Source: Amborella trichopoda (taxonomy: Eukaryota; Streptophyta; Magnoliopsida; Amborellales; Amborellaceae). From it: a stretch of 64,000 nt of DNA. The position numbers and the translations under genes were made by a program. This document shows positions 1 through 12,400 of this stretch, piece by piece; position 1 is the first letter of the stretch; every line of letters begins with the position of its first letter. The stretch lies in the NCBI RefSeq assembly GCF_000471905.2, contig NW_006496517.1, positions 1,495,987 to 1,559,986 on the forward strand. Direction: 5' to 3'. The notes beneath the pieces were generated by a model. The model was not told where the DNA came from. It saw only the letters and a list, made by a program, of their open reading frames with translations, and ran no database searches.

Positions 1-1346
1 CCAAAGAAGCCTTAATGGAATGACAAAAGTACCTCTACTTGTTCCAAGTTAGAAATAACAAACAGTTTGTTCGGTATTTAAAATGAGGAATAATAAGGGA
101 TAAAATTACCAAAGTGCCCCTAATTATTCGGGCTTCCCAACACCATCAAGGGCAATCTCGGAAATCTTTATCATTTTTTTGAGGATATATACGACGGCAA
201 TAGAAATTTAAAAGTAGATCCTCAAATATAATTTATGATCTTTTAACCTCTTTAGTGATTTTGTAAGGAGTTTCAACCCTTAATTGATATTACCCCTTTT
301 TAAAAATAATTTGAAAAGAATTTTCAAGGCTCCATTTGGGTCTTCCTTTAAGAGTGCATGAGGTAAAACTAATTGCCCGTCCACTCCAGCTTTCCAACAA
401 CTAATTATGAAGCCAACCCTTCAAAACTTATCATGAGGTCATAAAACTAGCAGCACTGCCGAGTTGCATAGGTCTAAATTGCTAACTACATGGGAGACAT
501 CCAGAATCCAGAGTAGTCTGGATGATTCTATATTAAACCCACATGGTTACTTCAAGATAATAAAATCACATTTTTCCCCATAAAAATCAAATATTGACCA
601 CACTTGAAATTCAAGCATCAGGTTTGATTACCACACAAGGTGGGTATATCACAACCAGACCCATGATGGTAACATCAAATGCAAGCACTAAAATTATCCA
701 AAATTCAGGCATTAAAATTGCCTCATGGCGGCACCATATCATAGTCATCCTAAAGCAGCCATATCAGGTCTAGCCACATGGTGGCATCACACCCCCACAA
801 TAGGAATCAACAAGTTTTGTAAACCATGAGGATTTTGCCACCACAAGGAATGGAATAGTCCATCTAAAATCAGAAAAGCCCAATGGTGGACAAGGCCAAT
901 CTTTCAAATAAGTATTTCTTTCCTTGATTTTCCAAAGCATTATTTGTTTTTTCCCTTATATGGTTGGTTCAAAATTGGTCAAAAAACATACGCAAGCGTA
1001 CCTATAGGAAGATCATCCTAAGCCCACCTAACATGATGGTCAAAGTACCCCATCTGAATGTTGGTGTAACTCTTGCCACAAGGACCTAGATTATCTTGTA
1101 ATGAACTGAAGAGCTTTCCAATGGTCACCCTCAATCCAATAAATACTAAGGCATGCCAAAATAAGACTATGTTGGTTATACCAAAGTTCTTGGAAATGCC
1201 ATAGATTTTGAATCGTTTTAGGAATCATGGTAAGCTAGAAGATTTCTATTTTTAGTATCAACACCTGTACAAGGGGAATCACGGGAAATGGGATTCCTAG
1301 TTCATACGAAATGAGATTCGACCGAAATGGAATTGAAATCCCTACA
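1..1346. other. Intergenic DNA, no gene seen
   Basis: AT-rich text with frequent stops in all frames. I recognise no coding similarity, structured RNA or transposon end here. Confidence 0.5.
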
Positions 1347-1552
1347 TGGAATCGAGATTCTGACCCCTTTGGAATCGAGTTTCTAACCTATATGGAATCG
1401 AGATTCCTTCATATATAGAATCGAGATTCCTACATCTTTGGAATCGAGTTTGTGACGTTTTGGAATCGAGATTCATACCAGCTTGGAATCAAGAATTGAA
1501 TCAATTCGGAATCCAGTTCGACTCAGATGGCAATCGAGATTTGGAGCTCTAA
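1347..1552. repeat. 23-bp minisatellite, about nine units
   Basis: Nine consecutive units begin with TGGAATCGAG or a one- or two-base variant, at 1347, 1370, 1393, 1416, 1439, 1461, 1484, 1507 and 1530. Spacing is 23 bp except for one 22-bp unit. The first 10-14 bases of each unit (GGAATCGAGATTC type) are conserved and the rest drifts. Weaker related units continue upstream to about 1275. No coding frame crosses it. Confidence 0.85.
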
Positions 1553-1952
1553 GCATAGAGTTTTAACACCTTTAGAATCAAATTTCATACATCAATGACA
1601 TCTTGTGCCTTAGCAACTTAGAACCTCAACAAGCAATTGAGATCAAAGGTCTATAAGACCTGAAGAAGGGTTCCGTCGATATGAGGTCAATGTATTGACT
1701 ATTGAAGCTTAGACCCAGAATCAGAACTAAGGTCAATTAATAGACACTCGTATTCCACAAGGGAAATTGTTTACAAAAGATACAAACAATATCTCATGGT
1801 TAACTTTGAAAAGCGATTTTGATTTCATTATTATAGTTCAAACTAGGATTTTATCTGTGTCATGGTGTCATTTGTGTTGTAGTCCTATTTGAATGTAAAA
1901 CTCTTTACCAATTATATTTTAAAAAAAGGCAACAAATCCTAGAGCTATTAGA

Positions 1953-2357
1953 AACGTGATACGTATCAAAGCTAAATCTCTATTCCGATTACTTTCCAAA
2001 AATAGCAAGTCTTCTTGATCGTGGACACCATGTACTTCAAATTTTTTTATTTTTTATTTTTTCCTGCATTCAAAGCATATTGTATTGTCAAGGGAAATTT
2101 TGCAAGTCTAAACATCAAGCACACACATGGATAGAGAGTGACAGAGATTTTGACATTAGAAGGCAGTAGGAGATTACAAAATAACACACATGGATAGAGA
2201 ATGATAGAGAATTTTGACATTAGAAGATAGTAGGAGATCCCATATTTTATAATAATAATAGAAAAAGACACACTTACTTCATTACAAGGCTCTCATTACA
2301 TTTTTTAAAAAAAACGTGATCTGTATCGAAGCTAAATCTCTATTTCGATTACTTTCG
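1953..2357. repeat. 45-bp direct repeats 360 bp apart, enclosing a 63-bp tandem duplication
   Basis: A 45-bp stretch beginning AACGTGAT occurs at 1953-1997 and again at 2313-2357 with a few changes. Between them a 63-bp unit (acacacatgg start, then an atagagag-type run) is tandemly duplicated at 2121-2183 and 2184-2246. The layout suggests local segmental duplication or a small decayed element. No protein is supported. Confidence 0.6.
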
Positions 2358-4410
2358 AAGCTAAATCACGAGTTGCGCAACAAAATAATCCTGCTTTAGC
2401 TTGCCTCATTAAGTGAACGGTAACTTTGAAGTGATATATCAAAATGAGGTAAAACTTGGACCATTGGAAAGCTCTTTTGATTCCCAAAAAGATAATCTAG
2501 ATTTAGGGCTGAAAAGACATGGATTTCTATGGGTAAATTCTTGTGAACTTAGGGTATATGTAGGCTGTAATTTAGTGTTGTTGTAGTCCTATGGTTCATA
2601 GGTAAGATCCTCTAAGTCAAGCAAGAATGTAGCCAAATTTAGGTGTCTAGGAGTGGTCATAGTGACATCAGAAGTCCACTTTTTAGTGGAATAAAGGAAA
2701 ATTAGTTTTTATCCATGCACAAAAGCTTCCACAGCATTTCAGGGTTAAGCAAGATTTCCTGTGGATAGCGGCAGTCCAAGCTAGGATGCTTTTCAATCTT
2801 AAATGGAAGAAACAAACAGCAGTATTGCCAAGAAAAATGTGTAACCAAAGAGTGCCTTAATCTCTGAATTGATTACCTCAATGATAAGTAATTGAAACCG
2901 AGACATCTAGAACTTTAGTTTCTGCTAGCACTAAATCGTCCTAATAAAGAAAGCTTTTCTCCTAGTTTCCCTCATAGAAGTATCTGTTTAGATGGCCTGG
3001 GTTTAGAGGATTACTTGCCCCTGGAGTATTTCATCGGAGTAGACAAGCACTTATCCAAACATGAGCACATTTTGATCAGTTTCTAACTTCATTTCAATCA
3101 CTAACAGCGAACATAAACAATTTTAAACTTTCCAACAACTCCATTGTGGAATAGACATCTGTTGTGTTGGTAGGTCTTCACTACTCAGCTAGGCTCTAGT
3201 CTAGGTTGACGCAACATTAATTTCCTATTACAAAGACTAAAGACAAAATGGTAGACCAAATGACATCACCCAGCAAGATTTATGACAATAATAGGTATGA
3301 CAAACAAGCAGGCCATTGAAACCGATTTGTCGATTTAAACAATAACTTGGTTTTAGCAACAAGAACCTGTGTACCTTGAACCAATCAGAATTAACTAGAA
3401 TAAGATTAAATTGCAACAAAATGGACGGTTTCTAATCACACTAATCAATTCATATAATTTTTCGGAATCTTTTATCATTTTTTGCCAAAACAATCCTGCC
3501 TAGACTGAATGCTTATCTGCATGGCTTGAACATATAGTGAGATCGGTTGAACTTAAGCTTGTTAGTCTTTGGATAATAATCAATTAGGCCTAAACCAGTG
3601 AAATAGTTGGTCCATTCCATACAGCTTAGATTTAGTTAAATACTAGCATTTTGTTGAAAGGAGTGGCTATGTGGAACTCAAGATATTAAATTAAAAAAAT
3701 TTCTTTTACTTTTAATTTTATTCAATATACCCGAATTCCACTTACAAAGGCCACTAAATATTGTTGTAAATCAAAATAATGCCCTAGGTACAACCTAATA
3801 TCTTTATTTTCATTGCCAAAAGAAATAAAAACTATCCAAGAGTTGTAAACAAACTTCCACTATAATTTTTAGTGCAATACAAATTCCTGAAAATTTACAG
3901 AAAATAAAAAATAATATTGAAAATTAATTAAAACTATTAGGAAGACTTACTGGAAGATGCCTGGAGTTACTCTCACAGGTCTTGATACACCCCACACCCG
4001 TTTCCCTTATCGATGACGCACTTTTATTCCTTAAATTGTTGCTGGAAATTCCGAGATGAGAAGCTTTTCAAGCAATACCTTTCAATTTAGGGTTTTAGTG
4101 AGCTCAAAAACTTAACTAGGGTTTCTACAAACCCTATAGGAACAAATTAGGGTAAGGCTTGAGGATTTATTTCTCTATTGGTTGATAGTACCTCTCTTCT
4201 TCTTAAAAAATCAGCAAACCTCACTTAGGGTTTGAAAACCCTACCTTTCTCTTTTTAATATCTTTGATAAAAGTCACTCAAATAAGAGAGAGATGGTGTG
4301 ACTCCCTCTTAGGCAAGAGAGAGTCACGTGGTTTTCAATTTATAGAGAGAAGATAATATGGCTTGATAGAGCAAGAGAAAGTGGCATGGAGGAGAATAGG
4401 AGAGAGGGTG
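2358..4410. other. Intergenic DNA, no gene seen
   Basis: No coding similarity was recognised on either strand. Short open frames here lack a supported start and show no codon pattern. Confidence 0.5.
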
Positions 4411-4622
4411 GCATGAGAGAGATCTTATTGTATTAAGAGTTGGAGTTTAAATCTTGTTTATATTTAAACAAGATCTATTTCCAATTTTGAATAGGATTTC
4501 AATCTAAGAATGTCTGCATGAGAGAGAGATCTTATTGTATTAAGAGTTGGAGTTCAAATCTTGTTTAAATATAAACAAGATCTACTTCCTATTTTGAATA
4601 TGATTTCAATCTAAGAATGTCT
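4411..4622. repeat. Tandem duplication of about 105 bp containing a hairpin
   Basis: Two adjacent copies start GCATGAGAGAG at 4411 and 4516 and share a long nearly identical tail. Each copy holds an inverted repeat, ATCTTGTTTA facing TAAACAAGAT, able to form a hairpin. A 28-bp tandem pair (CCTCA..CCATAAAATAAAC) lies further on at 5061-5116. Confidence 0.7.
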
Positions 4623-5530
4623 TATCCAATTTCTAGCTAGACCTTCAAACTTTAAAATAAGTAGGAAATCTGTAGGGTGAGAGATTTAATAAAAGTCATC
4701 CATCTCACAAATCAGCTATCATGATTTTGGGTAGAAAGATCTGAACCTTATCTTTTTAGATTGACCAAGGTCTAACTCCTATTTAAAATTGGAGTAGGAT
4801 CAATCTTATCATAATCTAGATCTCTCATAATCAAGGATAATCTATATTTTAAAAAAACTTTCATTGGATAAGGAAACCAAATCTTATTTGAAAAATTTTC
4901 CTATTTTTAACTAATTTATATAATTAAACAACTAGAAGAAAGTGGAGCGGGGGCGTGCCCCCACTTCCTAAATAACTGGCATGCCCCTTATCCCTAAAAA
5001 GGTGGCGTACCACTTTAGTTTATTAAAAAATAAAGCATCGCCCACTAGGGGGGGCAGGGGCCTCATCCATAAAATAAACATATATATACCTCACCCATAA
5101 AATAAACATATATATACATGTGGGACTGGATCCTTGGTCCCACATGTTTTATTTCAAGTTCTGCAAATTTCAGAAATACCCTTTTGATTAAAATTACAAC
5201 AAAATGAATATTTTGAAATTCTGAAAAATATTTAAAAATTATAAAAACATTTCTAGTACCAAAATAAAATATATTAAGAGTGTACTGGTATCAATGGGCC
5301 AAAAATTAATGATAATAAAGAACTTCCCTCACCCTAGAAACCATGATTAGCGATCGTTTTCTTATCCTTCTCAACAAAGACCCATGGCCTACAGTCTCAT
5401 TTCAGGGGACTATGATTGGTTTGTCAAAGTTGGATGATAGACAATGAGACCATGATCCTAGAATGTGGATTTTAGTTTCCCTTGTTAAGAGCAAGTCTAG
5501 CTCTTGTCACCATAATGCAAAAGGCGCTCT
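4623..5530. other. Intergenic DNA, only the 5061-5116 28-bp tandem pair noted
   Basis: Nothing coding is recognised. Apart from the 28-bp duplication, the stretch is AT-rich filler up to the hAT insertion. Confidence 0.45.
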
Positions 5531-6019
5531 TCCAATGTCAGTGTATCAAAAAGCGCTAGGCGGTTCCTAGGCGGCCTGGGGGGTCCAGGCCGCCTTGCGC
5601 CTAGGCGGCTGCCCAATTGAAAAAAAGTAAAAAAACATACCAACTTATCAATATACTATATTCCAAGTTGGAAACAAAAAAAATAGACGTCGAGAAGAGA
5701 ATTTTGATAATACATATAATTAAAACAGTAAACTGTAAACCATACAAGTGTAAGATATAAAAGTCAACAGTCAAAACAACAGAAATATACAAAAATTTAT
5801 AAAATATACAATCTAACAAAAGTCAACTCTCATGACGCAACACAACAGTTAACAGACTCGACACTCAGCACCAAGAGGCAAGAGTCTTCAGTCGTCATCA
5901 ACATCATCATCAGAGAGAATATCACCAGGGCAAGCCTCATCATATGCATCAAAGTCTAGGCCATCATCATCAGAGTCATCTCCCTCTTCAATATAATGCT
6001 TGTCCTCCTCTGTTTCTTC

Positions 6020-6364
6020 TTAATCTGCCTCTTCCTCCTCCTCCTCTTCTACCTTCCTCTTACTACTACGTGCAATCTGTGCAGATGAGGTCCTAGGAAT
6101 CTTGACTGCTCTACCCTTTTCTTTGTGCTTCTCTGAACTCAAATATTGTATAATTTCCTCTTTGGTAGCCTCAAGAACATTTTTACACAAGGCAACATCC
6201 CCCTTAATATTGGCAAGGTGTTTTTTAAACCGGTAAATGCCCCCATTTGTATCCTTTCCACAATAATTACATTTAATACGATTTTTATCACTTGGATTCG
6301 AATTATAACCATACTTCCAACCCGAATCACCACTTCGACTAGAACCTGGAGAAGATACTTCCAT
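6020..6364 (-). CDS. BED-type zinc finger protein fragment of a hAT element (third finger, intact)
   Basis: A 114-residue open frame starts with ATG at 6364. After a Ser/Gly-rich leader it has WKYGYN, then CNYC, a FKKHL segment and a later Cys: the Cx2C...H...C layout of plant hAT BED fingers. A basic stretch (KRKVEEEE) and a glutamate run follow, ending at a stop. Downstream of the stop the same frame continues with an Asp/Glu-rich tail (about 5880-6019) typical of hAT transposase C termini. This suggests the stop is a nonsense mutation, or that finger and tail were joined by internal deletion. It probably bound DNA near the element ends when active. It is not a host gene. Confidence 0.7.
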   Translation of the reverse strand: MEVSSPGSSRSGDSGWKYGYNSNPSDKNRIKCNYCGKDTNGGIYRFKKHLANIKGDVALCKNVLEATKEEIIQYLSSEKHKEKGRAVKIPRTSSAQIARSSKRKVEEEEEEEAD

Positions 6365-6404
6365 AGAACAAGGCTTATTTTCATCCTTTTCTGGTTCTTC
6401 AAAT

Positions 6405-6620
6405 TCAGAAAATGTCTAATCTCATCCCGAACTGCTTCAGGAACTTTTGTACAAAAAGCAACATTACCTCTAACACCAGCAGGTGTTTTTTGAATCGGCT
6501 AATACCCCCATTGGTATCTTTTTCACAAAATTACACCTTATACAATTTTTATCATTTGGTTTTAGGTTGTACCCATACTTCCAACCCGGATCACTTCTTC
6601 TAGAAATAGATGAAATAGAA
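6405..6620 (-). pseudogene. Second BED zinc finger copy, frameshifted
   Basis: Read on the minus strand this copy repeats the WKYGYN leader and the spacing of the neighbouring finger. A one-base loss sits between the two finger cysteines and another disruption follows the FKKH segment. It lies directly upstream, in coding order, of the intact third finger, so the ancestral protein probably had several BED fingers in series. Confidence 0.65.
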
Positions 6621-6659
6621 ATAGATCTATAACAAGGATTTTGTTATTGTTTTAGTTTT

Positions 6660-6893
6660 ACATAACTTATAAATTGCTCAATCTCCGCTCTGATAGCTTC
6701 AGGAACATTTTTACAAAAGGCAACAGCCCTTTTAATATCTACAAGATGTTTCTTAAACCGGTTTATGGCTCCTTTTGTATCTTTTTCACAAAAAATGCAT
6801 CTAACACAATTTTTGTCATTTGGATTCGGGTTGTATCCATATTTTCAACCCGGATCTCCACTCCCACTAACTCCTGAAGAAGACATCTCAAAA
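6660..6893 (-). pseudogene. First BED zinc finger copy, nonsense-mutated
   Basis: The minus-strand frame starts with ATG near 6890 and a Ser/Gly-rich leader. The conserved Trp codon before KYGYN is TGA, a TGG to TGA change. The finger itself (Cx2C, RFKKHL, distal Cys) is otherwise readable through to an EIEQF end. It is the most upstream of three tandem fingers in the element. Confidence 0.65.
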
Positions 6894-7233
6894 TCAAACA
6901 AGCAATCTAAAAAATGCACTTACTTTGGTTGCTCGAACTCCAAACTTTGAGAAACACTTTGATGATTCAATCCAATGAAATGTAGTTTTTTTTAGGTTTC
7001 TTTCTCTCTAAAAGGGGTTATTGTAGGTTTAGGGTTCAAATGAACCTAAAACCCATCATTCTAAACTTTTATATCTTGAAAAAAAAGAGGAAAAAAAAAA
7101 AAAGGTACTTTTCTGCCTTTGGACGGGGTACTGGCCCTGAGCGGCCGCCTAGGGACCACGGCCTAGACCTGAGCGATGCGCCCAGGCCTTTTGGACCGCC
7201 TAGGCGTTGGGCGGTCCATTTTTTTGAACAATG

Positions 7234-8345
7234 TTCAATGCACATGTACATGTGTTCCTTTATAAGACTGCTTCCCATTAATGCGATTGTCATGCGTACA
7301 TGTCGCGCGGGAATTTGTTGAAGCTTTGGCCCTTGCTCTCACAGGCCCACAACAGCACACCAAAGACCACACAGTTCTTCTCGCCTATAAACATCATCCA
7401 AGGGCATCTCTTCAACCTCAACAAGGGATGACCTACCCACTGAAAACCCTTCTCGACTGTGCCATATTCCGGGTAAGGGTTTTGGACATGATCAGGGCCA
7501 TAAATCACCCAACCCTTGGTTAGTCAACACACACACTCCCACTAAAATGCATATTCCACTATAAAATATTACGCTTACAAACACTCTAGGCTTTAAAGGT
7601 CACAAAACCCAACATTTATACCCGTAAAAAGTAGGAATGCGTTCACAATTACCACCTTTCTCAATATTTATACCAAGTTCGTTCCACTCAAAAGTTTCAA
7701 GGTAAAAAGGCCTACTAGTGCCTGAAAGACTTACATAGACTCTACAAGGGCCCCTTAAATTAAAAGTCCAAGTAAGTGCCAGGAATATTTAGTTAATGCC
7801 TAGGAAGTTGCTTGGACCAATAAATTGCGCTTCTCTAACAATTTTACCTTTCATATAGGACTTCAAAATATGAGACTACAAATGGATTGAAAAAAAATGA
7901 TGGCATAAATTTCGGCTGCAAATAATAGAAGTTAAATACTTTTACATTGTACAAATTTATGTAATGAATAGAAAATCATTTGAGTCTGAAAAATAAGACA
8001 CGACGACTTGGCTAGTGCACAACTTTAATAAATGGAAAGTCCAATTGCGCATGTGTACTTTCATTTATAAAAAAAAATAGTTCTTTTGGCCAACAAATGG
8101 TTTCTTCTAGGCTTGTAGCACTGTAGCATGCCTGGTTGATTAGTTGGGTTCAATTCCCACACACATTATTCTCCATAAATATTTTTTTGAAAATCTGCCC
8201 AACTTTTTCCAGGTTTACTAGTTCAACTCAGCAAGCGAACTCGGTTCTGGCAGTGAACAAGAAGCAACCGGTTAGTTTTTAAACACTAGTTTTACCATTG
8301 GTATTGAGCTCATATTAGGCAGATCAAAGGGAATATTTTTGTAAA
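7234..8345. other. Intergenic DNA, no gene seen
   Basis: Two open frames at 7281-7523 overlap in opposite directions and resemble nothing I know. The rest is AT-rich. If the Tubby-like gene continues to the left, this would be intron. Confidence 0.4.
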
Positions 8346-8355
8346 ATTTAGGAAC

Positions 8356-8398
<43 letters not shown>

Positions 8399-8430
8399 CT
8401 CTCTACTTACTCTACTACTACTCTCTCTCT

Positions 8431-8477
<47 letters not shown>

Positions 8478-8589
8478 NNNNNNNNNNNNNNNNNNNNTAC
8501 GTTACGTTACGTACGTTACGTAACGTACGTACGTTACGTAACGTAACGTTACGTAACGTAACGTTAACGTTAACGTTACTTACGTACTA

Positions 8590-8656
<67 letters not shown>

Positions 8657-8660
8657 CATA
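8346..8660. repeat. (CT)n / (CTA)n microsatellite with a 20-N assembly gap
   Basis: A CT run from about 8350 passes into CTA repeats, then 20 Ns at 8478-8497, then about 90 bases made only of permuted T-A-C-G words (TACGTTACG, ACGTAACG), then a second CT run from about 8593. The TACG part is probably a sequencing artefact. Confidence 0.85.
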
Positions 8661-8860
8661 CACACCCCATCCCCAGTCACATCTCTCTTCTCTAATTCTA
8701 TGGCTCCCGCTCTCTCTCTCTCTCTATCCACTCCAATCGCTCTTCTCTAATACCATAGCTCTCCCACACTCTCTCTATGTCCACTCCAATCATCCTGCTT
8801 CAAGGGAGGAGGGAGAGAGTTTTCTTGTAAGGATTCTACTCGCACAACTTCTGTGAAGTT

Positions 8861-9095
8861 TTGAGAGAGAGAAAGAGAGAGGGAGAGGTGGTGGATTGCT
8901 AAAAAGTATTTAGAGAGGGGTGAAGGGCCTTTTCCAAAATTTTAAGTTACACTAAGGGTAAGATACTTTACATTTTTTTTCTTTTTTTTTTTTGAGAGAG
9001 AAAGAGGTGGTTGAGTGCTAAAAATATTCAAAGAGGAGTGAAGGGCCTTTCCAAAGTTTTTAAGTTAAACTACAGGTAAGATACTTTAAACTAAT
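8861..9095. repeat. Diverged tandem duplication with a 131-bp period
   Basis: Two copies begin TTGAGAGAG at 8861 and 8992. Each continues through an AGAGGTGGT block, a GAAGGGCCTTT block and GTAAGATACTTTA. It lies downstream of visible exon 3 of the Tubby-like gene and holds no exon that I can recognise. Confidence 0.65.
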
Positions 9096-9496
9096 CTTTG
9101 ACAAGTTAAAAAAACTAGCTTTTTGATATTTCCAGCACGTGGATGGCCGACATGAGTGATCCCACAAATGGACCATAATCCCATTATTCAAAAGTAGTAC
9201 TCCCGTAAATAAGAAGAATAAAATGAACGTAAACAAGTCATTCACAAACACCCTCGAAACCTACAGCAGTTAATTCTAAGCAGTGTTCTAAGCCTTGGAC
9301 TTGGCTTGAAACTGCAAAGGTCCTAGTTCCAAGTCAGCAAGTCAGACTCGTCCAAGTCTGACTCGGCTAAACCAAGTATTTGGAAAGTATCACAAAACCT
9401 TGGGAACCAGTAAGACTTGCCAGATCCCAAGAGGTTAAGATCATGTTTTGTCAGAATAAAAAAGATTGAGGCTCGAATTTCATTGGTAAGACATAC

Positions 9497-12400
9497 CTTA
9501 GTTTTCCCATGTATGCACTGCTCCCTTGGGAGAAGTCATCTGTCGTAAGAGAAATGATGTATTCAGTATGAGCACGATGCCTAAATCTACGAGCTGCCAA
9601 GAGGAACTTCCCTTTATCCACAAATGCTGCAAAAGAAACATTAGTTAGAATAAAAAAAAATCATTTCCGAGAAGGAAAAACTCTCATTGAGCCATCTCTA
9701 CACTCCATTCTATGAGCTCTATACCTAAAAATGTTATATACCCTTGTCTTATTTTGACTTGTAAATGGAATTTCCAAGATGTTGTAGGGATGTGGTTTGA
9801 CTTCGACACAAACTGGGTTTGACTTTTGTTTATTTTTCCAAAATGATCTTCACAAAAACTTGAAACCTCGCATGAGTTTTCCCGAGTTGACAGTTGAACT
9901 AAGCAAATCAACTAGGTTGGAAGGGACTGATTCACCCATGGAGTTTGAGTTTTTAACATTAAATGAAATTATCCAGAACCAGTAAAAACTTAAAGAGACA
10001 GAGATTAGATGTGTTACAAAATTCACATATGTAACTAAAAGAAATTTTGCTAAGCAATCAATTCATAAAAAAAAAAAATGTTAAGCAATCAAATACTAAA
10101 GATTTTCATTTTATGCAAGCATCAAATGAGTAGAGATGCAGTACACGTTAAACTTACGCCACAAATAAAAGCATAACAAAAAAATCAAGAGGTAATCTTC
10201 CCTTGTGTCAACTCGCTTTTCTTCATGCACCTCAAAGAGCTACAGAAAGAGAATTTATTGAGCTAGGCCCACTATCAAGCCTAAACTAGAGGGACTTTTT
10301 TTCCCTTGCATAAATATTGAAAGCCATTGAACATGATTAGGCAGTTGTTTTTGAGGGAAGTTGTCGATTTTGTGGCATACAAGTAACCTCATCGGAGAAT
10401 TTGCATGTGGGACACAGAAGATTAAAAGCAAGAACAAAACGTTCACAAATAATAATTTTCCATTGATTAATGTCTTGTGATTTTAGTTAACATTTCTTCA
10501 AAAAACAAATATATGTCTTGTGATTTTGGCTCACCAGTAACAGTTTTCTATTGCCTAGTATCTACTAGGTTTTTCGCCTCGTTACATGGTGCACTCCCAC
10601 CAAACATGACATTTCTCCAAGCAACCATTTCCTTCCTTGTATTAAGACTTGGGCTTGATTGCTTAATTTATGCATTCCTTAATTAAATAATAAAATCAAA
10701 TGGAACAGATTGTCAAGATAACTTGGGCTTGATTGCTTAATTTATGCATTCCTTATGTATTAACCCTTTATGCATTCCTCCGGCCTAGTTGATTTTTTTT
10801 CCCTTAATGATCAGTTGGAATAGCCTAGGTTTTAATTTCAAGATAACTTATTTACTAATGAGCGTATTATATGCGACCGCAGGAGCAAAAAATCCATTTA
10901 CGTCCTCGGACAAATGGTCTACAGGAGGATTTTCTTGATCTGAGATTTTGGGATCAGCATTAGAATCACCAGACGAGTATTTTCAAGAAAAGAATAAGTA
11001 AATGACAAGATTTTGAATACCTACACACCTATAAATGTCCGACCAAAATGAGACAGTCTATTTGCATCCTAGAGCATGAACTTTTTTATGCCAATCGAGG
11101 GCATATTCAATTTGTTGTTTTCTATTTTTAGGTTTGCTAGGTTGAGTAGGTCACATCCCTAAAAGTTGGTGTCCTAAAAATACTCATGTCTAGGATTTTT
11201 TCCCCCCCAAGAGAACAAATGGGTCTTTGGAATACATAAGCTTTTTAGTTTACCAAACTAATATATACGAAAAAACTTCAAACTCTCAAAGTGGATAATT
11301 ATACAAGTATGTATGGTCTCAAACAAACATGTGCATAATATGCACATATATTGGTCTAGGGCTGCCAACCAGGCCAGGCCGAGTTCGACCATTGGGCTCA
11401 GACAGGGCTTGGCTCTAACGACTTCAATCTTGGACTGTGTCCGAGCCTAGCATGGAAGTTTGAGCTGAGCCTAGGGTAACCCTTAGCCTGGCATTATCCC
11501 GGCTGGTTGGCAGCCCTTTGTGGTCAGTGCTACCAATTGGAACAGGCAGAACACAAACTTCAGGCAGGGACAAGGCCAATGTGGTTGAGCCATGGCCTGT
11601 GGTCTCAAGCTAGAACTTCGCTAGACCAGGCATACCCCAAGTCAAATCAAGCTGGTCCAAACGAACCCTAGCCGGCCCATTGGCAGCCCTATAGAGGTTA
11701 TAGAAGCATACCTGTGTATATCGTGCAATGGCCATTTACCAAGGAATACCAACCCCAAACTAACTAGGTTCTTTTGCTTCTTTGTTCAGAATCCCTTATA
11801 ACTAAAATGACTGATAGTGTTCACTAATAAATAGTAACATGCATCCATGGTTCAAATGGCATTTTGCCCAACATGTCCAACAAACAAACCATGACAGCTA
11901 ATAAATCATAAACTATAGTAGCTTGACGATATTGACTTAACTTGTAGGTAGTAGCATTGGCTTACATTGGGTTGGCCCCAGGTACAAGTAAAATGTGGAG
12001 GTCTGCTTGTCCCTCTTAATCAAACACTGCAGAGGATGGTCTCGAGGCCCTGGCTGCACAGAGAACAAAATCAAACCATGAATTTAAAAATAATAAGAAA
12101 GTATCTATTGTTCAAAACAATAAGTAAAACACCATCTACCAAAAAGAGCAAATCTAGTTACAAGTGCTCAAAAATAAGAACTTGAGGCAGCAGTATGACT
12201 TCAGCTAACTTGACACAGATAGCAACAGAAGCAATCTACTGGTTAGGATTTCTGGTAAAGAATTAACAATGTTAATGTTAGCCACCCACAAGCTGTCCAA
12301 AAATCTAAGATTAATTCAATCACATATATGTTCTTATACGCAATGCTTTATTGGTTTTTGTTTCTAAGTATACGATTCTAGATATAGTTGATAACATAAT

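Larger units (their letters stand above)
5539..7233 (-). mobile_element. hAT-superfamily DNA transposon, degraded, about 1.7 kb
   Basis: The left end starts CAGTGTATCAAAAA at 5539. The right end, read on the minus strand from 7233, starts CATTGTTCAAAAA. These are matching imperfect terminal inverted repeats. The flanking 8 bases are tccaatgt (5531-5538) and ttcaatgc (7234-7241), identical at 6 of 8 positions; an 8-bp duplication is the hAT hallmark. Inside each end lie GC-rich palindromic blocks built on CCTAGGCGGCC. The coding part, on the minus strand, has BED zinc fingers and an acidic C-terminal tail. The central transposase catalytic region and the hAT dimerisation region are missing, so the copy is an internally deleted, non-autonomous derivative. 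Confidence 0.8.

Noticed and set aside
8105..8175. A GGTTCAATTCCC T-loop-like motif suggesting a tRNA
   Set aside because: No matching acceptor stem, D-loop or anticodon arm could be drawn around it.
1..9496. Search for remaining tubby-domain exons on the minus strand
   Set aside because: No text equivalent to the later tubby strands or the usual C terminus was found by reading; absence is not proven because exons could be short or diverged.
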